A DNA stretch of 64,000 nt from Cloacimonetes bacterium UBA5210 (GTDB lineage Bacteria; Cloacimonadota; Cloacimonadia; Cloacimonadales; Cloacimonadaceae), in contig DHVK01000030.1 of the NCBI GenBank assembly GCA_002412625.1, positions 1 through 64,000 on the forward strand, written 5' to 3'. The notes beneath the pieces are model-generated. The model had not been told where the DNA came from, did no database searches, and saw only the letters and a list, made by a program, of their open reading frames with translations. This document shows positions 23,874 through 32,113 of the stretch, in pieces. Position numbers and translations under genes: made by a program. Each line of letters begins with the position of its first letter. Positions within the stretch are counted from its first letter, which is position 1.

Positions 23874-24175
23874 CTACGTTTTGCATCAGTTGCGATATTA
23901 GCTATTTAGATGATATGTTGCAGCACATGTCAAAGCTCGGATTGAGCAATTTTCTGATCCTAGATCGAGTTTTAGGGAAGTACCCTCAAGGTGAACCACG
24001 ATTAGATAGCTCGATATGGCCTGGTTATAATGCAATGATTATCATCCAGGTAACAGAAGACGAAGCCGAACAGCTCAAGACCTTGATCCTTAGGATAAAT
24101 CAGGAATCTTTGTCCGAACTTGAATACGTATATTGGTTTGAAATACCACGAACTTCAACCAATCTGATTTTGTAG
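23870..24175 (+). CDS. Small PII-like (DUF3240-type) protein
   Basis: The 101-aa soluble protein overlaps the pump gene by 4 bp. Its order of strands and helices (FCISCDISYLDDMLQHMSKLG, NAMIIIQVTEDEAEQLKTLI, LEYVYWFEIP) fits the ferredoxin-like fold of PII-type proteins. Small PII-like proteins encoded directly after RND pump genes are known. It may bind a nucleotide or metal and tune the pump; that is inference. Confidence 0.45.
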   Translation: MTTFCISCDISYLDDMLQHMSKLGLSNFLILDRVLGKYPQGEPRLDSSIWPGYNAMIIIQVTEDEAEQLKTLILRINQESLSELEYVYWFEIPRTSTNLIL

Positions 24176-24205
24176 TTTTTGAATCTATCTGAATATAAGG
24201 GATTA

Positions 24206-24793
24206 ATGATGCTGTCTAAGACTATGATCCGAATTATCTCCAGAAAAAGACTAAACATCACTCGTTTTGTCTTCGGTGTGTGTGTAATCGAATTACTGCT
24301 GAATGGAATAACAACCTCACACTCTCAAGACTATGATTTAATCTTATGCATCATTGGCTCATTATCAATACTTTTTGGCAACGTGATTCGATCATGGGCG
24401 GCTGGAATAGTGCACAAAAAAAGAATCATAGCTGAAACAGGCCCTTATAGTTTATGGAGGCATCCTCTCTATCTCGGATCAGCTCAGGTCGCAGTAGGCT
24501 TTGGATTATTACTTAATGACCTATTTTGTTGGATTGGCATCATATTACTATTCCTAATTGTATATCCTACTACCATTAAAAAAGAGGAAAGTGATATGAG
24601 AGATCTTCATGGAAAACGTTGGGATGATTATGTCAGCAATGTGGGTTTGATTATTCCACGGCATTTAACATGGAATAGAATATTTGATAACTGGTCTTAC
24701 AAACAGTGGGTTATAAACAAAGAGTATAATGCACTCTTTACATCTCTCATAGGTTGGAATTTAATCCAGATAATGGGAATGCTTCAGGGCTGA
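24206..24793 (+). CDS. Isoprenylcysteine/PEMT-type membrane methyltransferase
   Basis: The protein (195 aa from ATG 24206, which has AAGG five bases upstream) has several membrane helices and the C-terminal signature of the ICMT/PEMT family: ETGPYSLWRHPLYLG, then KKEESDMRDLHGKRWDDYV near the end. These enzymes methylate lipids or isoprenoid-type substrates using S-adenosylmethionine. A further upstream TTG at 24179 is unlikely. It lies between the pump genes and the FabH-like gene, so a lipid or acyl product is a plausible substrate. The 128 bp to the next gene holds no clear signal. Confidence 0.7.
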   Translation: MMLSKTMIRIISRKRLNITRFVFGVCVIELLLNGITTSHSQDYDLILCIIGSLSILFGNVIRSWAAGIVHKKRIIAETGPYSLWRHPLYLGSAQVAVGFGLLLNDLFCWIGIILLFLIVYPTTIKKEESDMRDLHGKRWDDYVSNVGLIIPRHLTWNRIFDNWSYKQWVINKEYNALFTSLIGWNLIQIMGMLQG

Positions 24794-24920
24794 GGTCAAT
24801 AGTTGATAATGTGTATTGGAATCGCTAGATGCTGTCAAGTGATTCGGAACTGGTTTGAAAAAAATTGTAATGACATTGTGGAATTTCGATTGCCACGATG
24901 TGGCTAGCTGGAGATAAATT

Positions 24921-25913
24921 ATGCTCAAATATTTTGATTATATCAGTATAGTAGGAACAGGGTTTTATGTTCCGGATAGAATAATGACGAATTTCGATTT
25001 AGAAAAAGTAGTGGATACAACAGATGATTGGATAAGAACAAGAACTGGAATCACAGAAAGAAGAATTGTTAAAGATTCCGAAGCTACTTCTGATCTTGCC
25101 ATTAAAGCAGGAGCAATAGCTCTCAAGAAAGCTGGTATTACTTCCAAAGAAATTGATTTATTGATTATTGCAACTCAATCACCTGATTATCCATTACCAT
25201 CAACAGCGTGCGTCACACAACATAGACTAGGACTAACAAATGCTGTTTGTTTTGATATATCTGCTGCATGTTCGGGTTCGATTTATGCATTAATTGTGGC
25301 TGCATCACTAATGAAAACTTGTAATTACAACACAGCTATGATCATTGGAACTGATGTATTATCAAAATCTGTTGATTGGTCGGATAGAAATACCTGTGTG
25401 CTGTTTGGGGATGGAGCAGGGGCAATGGTTCTAAAAATGAATATTAAAGGCAGAAATCTCCTCTCCTTCGATTGGGGTACTGATGGCTCAGGAGTGGATT
25501 TACTGAAAATTCCTGCGGGGGGATCAAGAAGTCCTATTTTGAGTAGTAACCTGAATCAAAGACAACAATACTTAAAAATGGATGGGAAAAAGGTCTATAA
25601 ACAGGCAACAAAGATGATGTATCATTCCGTGATAAGGGCATTAAATCATGCTAAATTACAAAAATCCGACATAGATTTTATAATCCCGCATCAGGCAAAC
25701 AAGCGAATAATAGAAGCAATTGCAAAAAAGCTAGCTCTTGCGGATGACAAAGTAATGATTAATATAGAAAATTATGGGAATACCTCTGCAGCTTCAATAC
25801 CAATTGCTTTAGATGAAGCTATTTCTCAAGGCAAAATCAAAGACGGAGATATTGTCGTGCTTACTGCCTTCGGTGCGGGATTAACCTGGGGATCAATTGT
25901 AATAAAATGGTAG
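24921..25913 (+). CDS. FabH-like beta-ketoacyl-ACP synthase III
   Basis: The 330-aa protein has the full KAS III catalytic triad: Cys117 in ISAACSGSIYAL, His in IIPHQANKRI (about residue 257) and Asn in NYGNTSAASIP. The GFYVPDRIMTN start, DDWIRTRTGITERR and FGDGAGAMVL motifs are typical. It condenses an acyl-CoA with malonyl-ACP or a related acyl group. Because it lies in a mobile cargo block next to an acyltransferase, without any other fatty acid gene, it may make a special acyl chain rather than serve housekeeping synthesis. Composition is AT-rich like the rest of the block. Confidence 0.9.
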   Translation: MLKYFDYISIVGTGFYVPDRIMTNFDLEKVVDTTDDWIRTRTGITERRIVKDSEATSDLAIKAGAIALKKAGITSKEIDLLIIATQSPDYPLPSTACVTQHRLGLTNAVCFDISAACSGSIYALIVAASLMKTCNYNTAMIIGTDVLSKSVDWSDRNTCVLFGDGAGAMVLKMNIKGRNLLSFDWGTDGSGVDLLKIPAGGSRSPILSSNLNQRQQYLKMDGKKVYKQATKMMYHSVIRALNHAKLQKSDIDFIIPHQANKRIIEAIAKKLALADDKVMINIENYGNTSAASIPIALDEAISQGKIKDGDIVVLTAFGAGLTWGSIVIKW

Positions 25914-27037
25914 CAATTGATATTATCGTAAGAGAAGTAATAAACAGAAGAGATCTGAAGAAATTCATATGTTTCCCTTATATGCTTTATAAAGGAAACA
26001 AATACCATGTACCCCAATTAATTAAAAATGAGATGAAACTTTTTAATAAAGACAATAACCCCGCCTATGAATTCTGCGATGTCAGCTTATGGTTGGCTTA
26101 TAGAAATAAGAAAATCGTGGGAAGAATTGCGGGTATAATCAATCATAGTTTCAATGAAATATGGCATAAGAAAAGCTGTCGCTTCGGGTGGATCGATTTC
26201 ATTGATGATGAGGATGTATCAAAAGCACTTCTCAGTGCGGTTGAAAATTGGGCAAAGACCAACGGTATGCATGAAGTTCATGGTCCTCTTGGATTTACTG
26301 ATTTGGACCCTGAAGGAATGCTGATTGAGGGTTTTGAGGAATTAAGTAATATTGCAACTATTTATAACTATAGTTATTATCCAATGCACCTCAATAAGCT
26401 GGGTTATAGAAAAGATGCTGATTGGGTGGAATATGAAATACGAATTCCTGAGAAAATTCCTGAGAAAATCGGTAGGATAGCAGAAATTGTTCAGAAAAAG
26501 TATAACTTGAGAGTTCTCCATGACCCCAAGATTAAAGAGATCAATTATTATGCTATTGAAATCTTCGAGTTGTTAAATTTAGCCTATCAGGATTTATTTG
26601 GATTTGTACCATTAACTAGGAGACAAATCGACCTTTACGTTAAGCAATATATAAGCTTAGCTAACCCAAAACTGATCAGTATTGTCCTTGATAGCAATGA
26701 TAAAGTTGCAGCTTTTGGATTAACTTTCCCTTCCTTGTCGAGAGCTTTTCAGAAAGCTAAAGGGAGGCTTTACCCTTTTGGGTGGTACTATATTATAGAT
26801 GCCTTGAAAAATGAAAGGACTGTTGATCTATACCTTATTGCTGTTCGACCTGACATGCAAAATAAAGGAGTAAACTCCCTTCTTTTTAGAGAACTGATTC
26901 AAAGCTACATAGATAACAAATATATAAAAGCAGAAAGTAATCCTGAACTTGAGAGTAATAACAGAGTACAAACACAGTGGAAATACTTTGAACAACGACA
27001 ACATAAAAGAAGAAGATGCTTTGTTAAGCATCTTTGA
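25907..27037 (+). CDS. GNAT-like acyltransferase, 376 aa
   Basis: The 376-aa soluble protein overlaps the FabH gene by 7 bp, so the two are coupled. The N-terminal half (WLAYRNKKIVGRIAGIINHSF) and the C-terminal part (VDLYLIAVRPDMQNKGVNSLLF) carry GNAT-like strands, the latter with a loose version of the acyl-CoA pyrophosphate-binding motif. Proteins of this layout are often annotated only as N-acetyltransferases. With FabH next to it, it might load the acyl product onto an amine; this is inference. A hairpin with stem AGATGCTT/AAGCATCT overlaps its last codons and probably ends the operon. Confidence 0.6.
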   Translation: MVAIDIIVREVINRRDLKKFICFPYMLYKGNKYHVPQLIKNEMKLFNKDNNPAYEFCDVSLWLAYRNKKIVGRIAGIINHSFNEIWHKKSCRFGWIDFIDDEDVSKALLSAVENWAKTNGMHEVHGPLGFTDLDPEGMLIEGFEELSNIATIYNYSYYPMHLNKLGYRKDADWVEYEIRIPEKIPEKIGRIAEIVQKKYNLRVLHDPKIKEINYYAIEIFELLNLAYQDLFGFVPLTRRQIDLYVKQYISLANPKLISIVLDSNDKVAAFGLTFPSLSRAFQKAKGRLYPFGWYYIIDALKNERTVDLYLIAVRPDMQNKGVNSLLFRELIQSYIDNKYIKAESNPELESNNRVQTQWKYFEQRQHKRRRCFVKHL

Positions 27038-27040
27038 TTT
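27014..27040 (+). terminator. Terminator-like hairpin at end of cargo operon
   Basis: AGATGCTT (27014-27021) pairs perfectly with AAGCATCT (27026-27033) around TGTT, followed by TTTGATTT. It overlaps the final codons of the acyltransferase gene and lies about 20 bp before the convergent phage head gene ends. Confidence 0.55.
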
Positions 27041-27060
27041 GTAGTAGAGAGATCAAATGA

Positions 27061-27939
27061 TCAGTAAAAATAAATAGTCGTCGTCCTGCACTTCCAGTGA
27101 AAAGGTGGAAAGGGAGTATGCGCTCCGGATACACCGATAGGGATCATCTCTGAGTCGTATTCGATCTGATCGTCTTTGACCCAGGGTGCAAGTGCTTTGA
27201 TGTATTCCCGGGCATCATCCAGGCTGTTGGATTTAGTATCCAGAGCCATGAGATTATCCATCACTTCGATTGCATCGTTTAGGGGATAGACCTGGTCTTG
27301 GGCAGACAGTGCCCGGCAGATATCGCTGGTGTGGTCATCCAGGATCACCACGAGCTTGTAGTATCTGGCTTTAGCTTTCTTATATCCTTGTAATCTTCCG
27401 AATTCTCGTATCCGGAGAGCGGTATGCTCTGCCAGTCCCTGCCAGTAATGGGATGATCGATTGGCTAGATCATTGAACTGGTCTTTGAGAGTATCAGCTA
27501 GCATCTCTTTGGTGTAACCTTGCTCTATGGCTGTGGAGAGGGTGTCTGCGAAGTTCTGCCGGACATCGGCTTCAAAGTGATTACCTATCCAGAACAACTG
27601 CTGCTTCTGAATAGTGGAGGAGAGATGCTGATCATCAATACCCCAGAGCCCTATGCTGGTCTTTGTGGGTGCTTGTACTTGGGTGTCCTTGAGTCCGAGC
27701 CGCACACAGCGATCTATCATCGCTTTGGTGGGCTCATTGACCAAGGCTGCGAAGTCATCTCCCAACTGGGTATTGATGATGCCCATAAGCTTATCTATGG
27801 CGTTCTTGTTGATCTTCTCTGCCCGTGGCATGTCACTCAACATCTGGATGGCAATGCGTGCAGCATCCTTGATCTCGGTTTTCCATGCATTATTGAGGAC
27901 CCGGTAGTACTCCAACATGAGTTGATCGTAGTAGTTCAT
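27061..27939 (-). CDS. Head morphogenesis (minor head) protein, Mu gp30 / SPP1 gp7-like
   Basis: The 292-aa protein has a helical N-terminal part and the MuF-type C-terminal domain, recognised by the pattern LVVILDDHTSDICRALSAQD, then HTPFPPFHWKCRTTTIYFY with conserved Cys and His. Such proteins enter the prohead with the portal. It follows the large terminase by 14 bp. In other phages portal and MuF-type genes are adjacent; here the portal gene is 11.5 kb away, beyond the cargo. The gene is intact, and the cargo begins or ends immediately behind its stop. Confidence 0.8.
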   Translation of the reverse strand: MNYYDQLMLEYYRVLNNAWKTEIKDAARIAIQMLSDMPRAEKINKNAIDKLMGIINTQLGDDFAALVNEPTKAMIDRCVRLGLKDTQVQAPTKTSIGLWGIDDQHLSSTIQKQQLFWIGNHFEADVRQNFADTLSTAIEQGYTKEMLADTLKDQFNDLANRSSHYWQGLAEHTALRIREFGRLQGYKKAKARYYKLVVILDDHTSDICRALSAQDQVYPLNDAIEVMDNLMALDTKSNSLDDAREYIKALAPWVKDDQIEYDSEMIPIGVSGAHTPFPPFHWKCRTTTIYFY

Positions 27940-27953
27940 AAATGGATACCAGC

Positions 27954-29510
27954 CTACGCTGGTACAAGCCTTCGGACTTTGACCCTATTCCTACCAATAT
28001 CGTATTCAGAGAAACGTTCCAGACAGCCAGCCAGAGCATCACAGCCATCGATATAGCCATCAGGATAAGTTAGGAACTGGCTGATAAGGATGGGAGTATC
28101 TTGCCCCTCCGGGAAGAGCACTTTGGCTGTTTCGATGATCGTCTCAGTTCTCTCGATGCGCAGGTTCTTGTTATCCTTGTTATCGATGCGCTTGATGCGA
28201 TGTGATATTGGGGGGAGGTAGTTGTCTTGTGCCCACCTGTCGAAGTCGGCAAGGATACGAGCTTGCCCGTAGGTGGTCTCACAGGCAGCTCTGGCTTTCA
28301 CCCGGTAGGTGCGATCCAACTCCTGATAAGCATCATAGTAGTACCTAAAGAACTTGGTGTTCTCAGTCTGACGTATCCAGACATGGATAACGTAGAAACG
28401 ATAACCATCATAGCCTATTGAGATAACTGCTTTGAAACAGCCTTTCTCTCCCCAGGCAGGATCGGCATAGAGCCAGACCCGCTTCATTTTACTGGGCTCC
28501 GGTAGGGTCCGGTACTTGGAGAACCAATGGTTCTTGAAGATATTTCCCTCGATGACAGGCTGACCGAGCATCTCTCTCTGATACCCGGTCTGACCGAACT
28601 TGGCTCGCAGGTTTGGCAAAGTAGCAGTGGGGTATTGAGCTTCCCAGATGGACTTGCCATGTATATCTTCGAGTGAGAAGCGCAGAATCGCCTTTTGGTG
28701 CGTCTTTAATGCAATCTGGTAGATTAAGTCTAAATCGGGATTATCTGCCAGCATTTCGCTTAATATGAGCTCCTGAAACTGGCAGATGGAGTAATTGGGA
28801 TGTACCAAGTTACCGAGCCAGACGATCTTGCCATTTCCCTCCGGTGAGAGAGCTCCGGCAAGCTCCTGGGTGATCTTCTCCATGCGTCTCTTGCCGATGG
28901 ACTGGTTGCCCATGTTCTCTTCTTTATCGATATCATCACAGACTATCAGTCCGGGCCGCTTGGCAGTTTTGGGATTGATAGTTCCTCTATGAGACTGTTT
29001 GATACTTCTGGCTCGTATCCTGGATTTATTCTTGAGATAGAAGTCGAGATCAAAGGCATCCACAGGCTGCAGCTCAGGATAGTCCATCGTGAGCCGCTTA
29101 TTGTTCTGAAGCTCATGTAAGGTGAAGGCAGTGCGCTCCTGTGCCAGATCTACGTCTGCTGCAGTATGGATTACATAGCGTTCACCTTTGATGATCATCC
29201 AGATCGGATAGACCACTCCCATGAGAACCGTTTTGCCCAGCCCACGAAAACCGGTAATGGCGATGATGCCTGAGCCTTGATCAGTCTCATCGAACATGGT
29301 CTCGTGCGCTGGGCAAAAAGGTAGAGGGAAGATGTGCGGGAAATAGGTATGGCAGAAGAATGAGAAGGCATCCCAACCCTCCGCTGTTGTACGTCTTATC
29401 CTCTCATCCTTGGCTTCAGGATTATCGTCTATAAAAGGCAAGACGGAGATCGTCTTGGAAGCGATCTCCGCCAGTGCCTTGTTATGTCGCTGAATGAACT
29501 TCTTAGACAT
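27954..29510 (-). CDS. Large terminase subunit (Mu gp28-like)
   Basis: The protein packages DNA into the head using ATP and cuts it. From the likely ATG at 29510 it is 518 aa; the frame is open further upstream to 29618, but that stretch includes a perfect hairpin (29541-29565) and no ribosome site. Walker A is GFRGLGKT (about residues 87-94), Walker B LIVCDDID (about residues 192-199), and the RNase H-like nuclease part starts at VWLYADPAWGEKG. The C-terminus contains YIDGCDALAG, a conserved terminase ending. Mu-like phages package by the headful mechanism from their inserted genome. Confidence 0.88.
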   Translation of the reverse strand: MSKKFIQRHNKALAEIASKTISVLPFIDDNPEAKDERIRRTTAEGWDAFSFFCHTYFPHIFPLPFCPAHETMFDETDQGSGIIAITGFRGLGKTVLMGVVYPIWMIIKGERYVIHTAADVDLAQERTAFTLHELQNNKRLTMDYPELQPVDAFDLDFYLKNKSRIRARSIKQSHRGTINPKTAKRPGLIVCDDIDKEENMGNQSIGKRRMEKITQELAGALSPEGNGKIVWLGNLVHPNYSICQFQELILSEMLADNPDLDLIYQIALKTHQKAILRFSLEDIHGKSIWEAQYPTATLPNLRAKFGQTGYQREMLGQPVIEGNIFKNHWFSKYRTLPEPSKMKRVWLYADPAWGEKGCFKAVISIGYDGYRFYVIHVWIRQTENTKFFRYYYDAYQELDRTYRVKARAACETTYGQARILADFDRWAQDNYLPPISHRIKRIDNKDNKNLRIERTETIIETAKVLFPEGQDTPILISQFLTYPDGYIDGCDALAGCLERFSEYDIGRNRVKVRRLVPA

Positions 29511-29540
29511 AACCGGGACTTGGAGGGTAACCATGAAAGT

Positions 29541-29565
29541 GCGGAGCCGGAGGCGACGGCTCCGC
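29541..29565. other. Perfect hairpin between terminase genes
   Basis: GCGGAGCCG (29541-29549) and CGGCTCCGC (29557-29565) form a 9-bp GC stem with a 7-base loop, between small and large terminase genes. No T-tract. It could be an mRNA stability or processing element, or a protein-binding site. Its presence argues for a large terminase start at 29534 or 29510. Confidence 0.5.
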
Positions 29566-29638
29566 TTGGCAGGTTTGGGTTGGAGGGTAGGTAGGTTGGT
29601 CTGTAGGCTTGGAGGCAACCATGTCCGTGACTGTAATA

Positions 29639-30088
29639 TTATCCATTTCTGACTCTTAAGTACTCGGCAAGGTCAAGGACTATGCCCTGAAACTGTTTCA
29701 GCATTGTCTCATGCCCTTTCTCGATCATAAAGTCGGTTACCTGATCCAGGAAGCGCACGATATAGTCGTTCAACTCCTTGGATGGCTCAGAGTCCTTCTG
29801 GTTCTGTTTGATGAGGTTTACGAGACTCTGCAGAGCGGTATCTGCCGGGTTCTTGGCATACTCACGCAGGGCCTGGATGAGCGCTCTCTTGCGGGCGATA
29901 CTGATCTCATGGTCGAGCTTGCGCTCTTCCTTGAACAACTCATCCCACTTGCCGCTCTTGATCCACTTACGGACGGTGATGTCGGACACACCGAAGATCA
30001 CCGCCAGCTCAGTGGGATCGGTCTTACCGTTCAGGTAGGCTTCTTTGCAGTTGTCCCGCTTGATGCGGAACTCAGTAGCGTTACTCAT
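29639..30088 (-). CDS. Small terminase subunit-like protein (Mu gp27 position)
   Basis: The 149-aa protein has an N-terminal helix-turn-helix (DPTELAVIFGVSDITVRKWI, residues 21-40), then a basic linker and a helical C-terminal oligomerisation region (VRFLDQVTDFMIEKGHETM). This is the layout of small terminase subunits that recognise the packaging site. It lies directly before the large terminase and overlaps the 83-aa HTH gene by 8 bp. Confidence 0.7.
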   Translation of the reverse strand: MSNATEFRIKRDNCKEAYLNGKTDPTELAVIFGVSDITVRKWIKSGKWDELFKEERKLDHEISIARKRALIQALREYAKNPADTALQSLVNLIKQNQKDSEPSKELNDYIVRFLDQVTDFMIEKGHETMLKQFQGIVLDLAEYLRVRNG

Positions 30089-30332
30089 ACTCAGGGCGAA
30101 CCTTGTGCTTGAGCAGGTATTCGTTTAAGTCTTTCCCGGCACAGCGAAGCTGTCCGTTCTCTTTGGTGCGGAAGGCAGGCAGAGGGTCGCCAATGTCCCG
30201 TATCCAGCGGTAGACGCTGGATCGGTCAACCCGGAGGATATCAGCTATCTCATCCGTGCGGTAGTTGCGGTCGTCATTGAAGATACTCATCGTTTCTATT
30301 ACCTCTGCTGTGTTGGTATTCATAGATGCCAT
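30081..30332 (-). CDS. Small HTH protein, excisionase-like fold
   Basis: The 83-aa protein contains a winged-helix HTH of the excisionase/HTH_17 type (YRTDEIADILRVDRSSVYRWI, about residues 25-46; basic C-terminal tail). It precedes the packaging genes, a place where Mu-like phages have small regulators of middle or late transcription. It starts at ATG 30332 with AGGAG upstream. Confidence 0.6.
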   Translation of the reverse strand: MASMNTNTAEVIETMSIFNDDRNYRTDEIADILRVDRSSVYRWIRDIGDPLPAFRTKENGQLRCAGKDLNEYLLKHKVRPEYE

Positions 30333-30389
30333 TATTCATTCTCCTGTATTTCTTTCAATTCGGTTTGCATAACGATACCAATCTATCGT

Positions 30390-31007
30390 TTATAATGCAG
30401 TAAAGTTGAGCACGATCATCTTGTATTCGCCATGCTCATCTCTTTCATAGAAGGATACATACTGCTTGGTGGAAACAACTCTGATAGCCTTGTCGATTAG
30501 TTCCATCGCTTCCTTCCAGATGGGGTCTTTGATGTTATACTTACGTAGGCTGAGGATGCGATGCTTGGCGATCTCACCTTTCTTATCAACCTGGAAGGCT
30601 TCACTGATGATGGCTCTGAGGTTGGCATTGGAATCGGCTGACCAGTCTTTGAGACACTCATCGATCTTCTGTTTGGCAAGCTGCAGTTCGAGCCCAAACT
30701 CAATACACTCCTTGAAGCGGATTTCGATCTTGAACTGTCCGTCAAAGCTGGTGAAGGCGGCATTACCCTTCCAGGTGAGATCGCTCTTCTTAGCAAAGTA
30801 TTCCAGATAGTCCTGGATATCGTTATAGAGCTTGATCTTGTCTTCCTTGATGCGTTTGTTAAGACGGAGTACCCGATCCAGGGTCTTGTTCACTACTGCG
30901 TCCTGTTTCAGCATTTCGGGCCGGATGACAGAGACCGGGATGGCTCTGCCCTGAGCATCAGTCTTCGTGCGTTCTGTGGGTGCTTTGTCAGTGGGTTTCT
31001 TTCCCAT
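30390..31007 (-). CDS. DUF3164-like Mu early-region protein
   Basis: The 205-aa protein (ATG 31007, AAGGAGAAACCCC upstream; a second start 21 bp earlier overlaps the preceding gene) resembles the DUF3164 family common in the early region of Mu-like phages. Typical parts are DAQGRAIPVSVIRPEMLKQD, then LTWKGNAAFTSFDGQFKIE and VSTKQYVSFYERDEHG. Helical with a strand-rich centre; function unknown in the family. Confidence 0.75.
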   Translation of the reverse strand: MGKKPTDKAPTERTKTDAQGRAIPVSVIRPEMLKQDAVVNKTLDRVLRLNKRIKEDKIKLYNDIQDYLEYFAKKSDLTWKGNAAFTSFDGQFKIEIRFKECIEFGLELQLAKQKIDECLKDWSADSNANLRAIISEAFQVDKKGEIAKHRILSLRKYNIKDPIWKEAMELIDKAIRVVSTKQYVSFYERDEHGEYKMIVLNFTAL

Positions 31008-31024
31008 GGGGTTTCTCCTTGTGG

Positions 31025-31423
31025 TCATTGGGGGATTGGCTTTGTTTTTTTAACGTAGTACTGGAACATAGCGATCACAGCCCGGCGTTCTTTGGCTATG
31101 AGCAAGTTCCAGTGGCTCTTTTGATAGTGACTGATCAGATAGGCTCTGAGCTGGGCATCCGTCCAGTTAGCCTGTTTCATAAGTGCGAACATGTATTTGC
31201 CTTGCTTGTCATAGGTGAACTCGTAAGGACGCCCATGCTTGCGGTAGTTGATCATGATTGATTTCAGCTCAAGCAGCCTGTCTTCGGACAGAGCCCTAAG
31301 TGACTCACCGAAGCCGAGACCATTCATTATGAACCGGAAGCCCTCCAGAGGCCAGCGGAACTTCTTTACCCTAATGGCATGGATCTCACGACGTAGTTTC
31401 CGTTCTCGCAGTTCCTGTGTCAT
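31025..31423 (-). CDS. GemA/gp16-like regulatory protein
   Basis: The 132-aa basic protein has the pattern of the Mu gp16/GemA family: a basic helix, FIMNGLGFGESLRALSEDRL, then KYMFALMKQANWTDAQLRAY and the closing LLIAKERRAVIAMFQYYVKK. GemA is reported to modulate host gene expression and DNA topology in Mu lysogens. It lies in the early operon after the transposition genes. Confidence 0.7.
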   Translation of the reverse strand: MTQELRERKLRREIHAIRVKKFRWPLEGFRFIMNGLGFGESLRALSEDRLLELKSIMINYRKHGRPYEFTYDKQGKYMFALMKQANWTDAQLRAYLISHYQKSHWNLLIAKERRAVIAMFQYYVKKTKPIPQ

Positions 31424-31441
31424 AGAATGCCCTTTGGACTG

Positions 31442-32113
31442 TTACTCCAGTCCTTTCTGTCTGAGGTATGATTTAAAGCTTACTCTCCAAGAATCGCCAC
31501 TCAACAGATAATCAAAATATGCGTCTACGAGTATGCCTTTCTGCTCTGTTGCAGCGCTTATCTGCTCTCTGGCTTCAGCTCGATGAAGTTGCTCCTGCCT
31601 TCTTAGCTCTTTCTCTTCGGATAGTATCCGCTTCTCTTCTACACTAATCTTAGGACGCATTCGACCCAGGATGCCCTGCTCAATATACTTACCGATTTCG
31701 CTTAATCTATCCCGGCTGATAACTACGTACTGCTTGCCATCCATACCGATACAACCGACAGAAGCAAGCGCTTCCATATATACATATGACCACTGCCTGC
31801 TGCGTCCGCAGGCTCTAGCCACAGATCTGATCGAAGTGTACTTGCCCTGATCTATCACATCCAAGAGAGCAGATGCAGCGGCTTGATTAAAGCGCCAGTC
31901 ACCCTTCTGCTGATAGCATACTACAGGATTGAAGCGGTTGTTACGCACCATGATGCCGTCCTGGGCATCGATGTACTTGAGGGTCTTATCCTTGATCAAC
32001 TGCTTGATTATGGGCTTTACTGTGCCGATCTCCAGTGCCGTCATCTCTGCCACCACATTGACCGTGAAGGGTCTGTTGTACTGGTTGATGAAGTTCTCGA
32101 TGATCTCTCTCAT
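31442..32113 (-). CDS. Early-region protein with HTH-like segments, 223 aa
   Basis: From the ATG at 32113 (ATGA overlap with the MuB-like gene) this protein is 223 aa. Two winged-helix-like stretches are visible: VVAEMTALEIGTVKPIIKQLI (about residues 17-37) and SIRSVARACGRSRQWSYVY (about 90-108). A charged, coiled-coil-like segment (SEEKELRRQEQLHRAEAREQ) follows towards the C-terminus. I do not recognise the family. Tight coupling with the transposition genes suggests a regulator of replication or of the early-to-late switch. Confidence 0.5.
   Translation of the reverse strand: MREIIENFINQYNRPFTVNVVAEMTALEIGTVKPIIKQLIKDKTLKYIDAQDGIMVRNNRFNPVVCYQQKGDWRFNQAAASALLDVIDQGKYTSIRSVARACGRSRQWSYVYMEALASVGCIGMDGKQYVVISRDRLSEIGKYIEQGILGRMRPKISVEEKRILSEEKELRRQEQLHRAEAREQISAATEQKGILVDAYFDYLLSGDSWRVSFKSYLRQKGLE

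Larger units (their letters stand above)
17450..27040 (+). other. Plus-strand cargo block inside the phage late region
   Basis: Eight plus-strand genes (TetR, TolC, MFP, RND, PII-like, methyltransferase, FabH, GNAT-like) lie between the lysozyme and head morphogenesis genes of the prophage, both minus strand. The block is clearly AT-richer than both prophage and chromosome. It has its own promoter (17500) and a hairpin after its last gene (27014-27033). I see no insertion sequence, integrase gene or long direct repeats at its edges, so how it was acquired is unknown. Confidence 0.75.
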
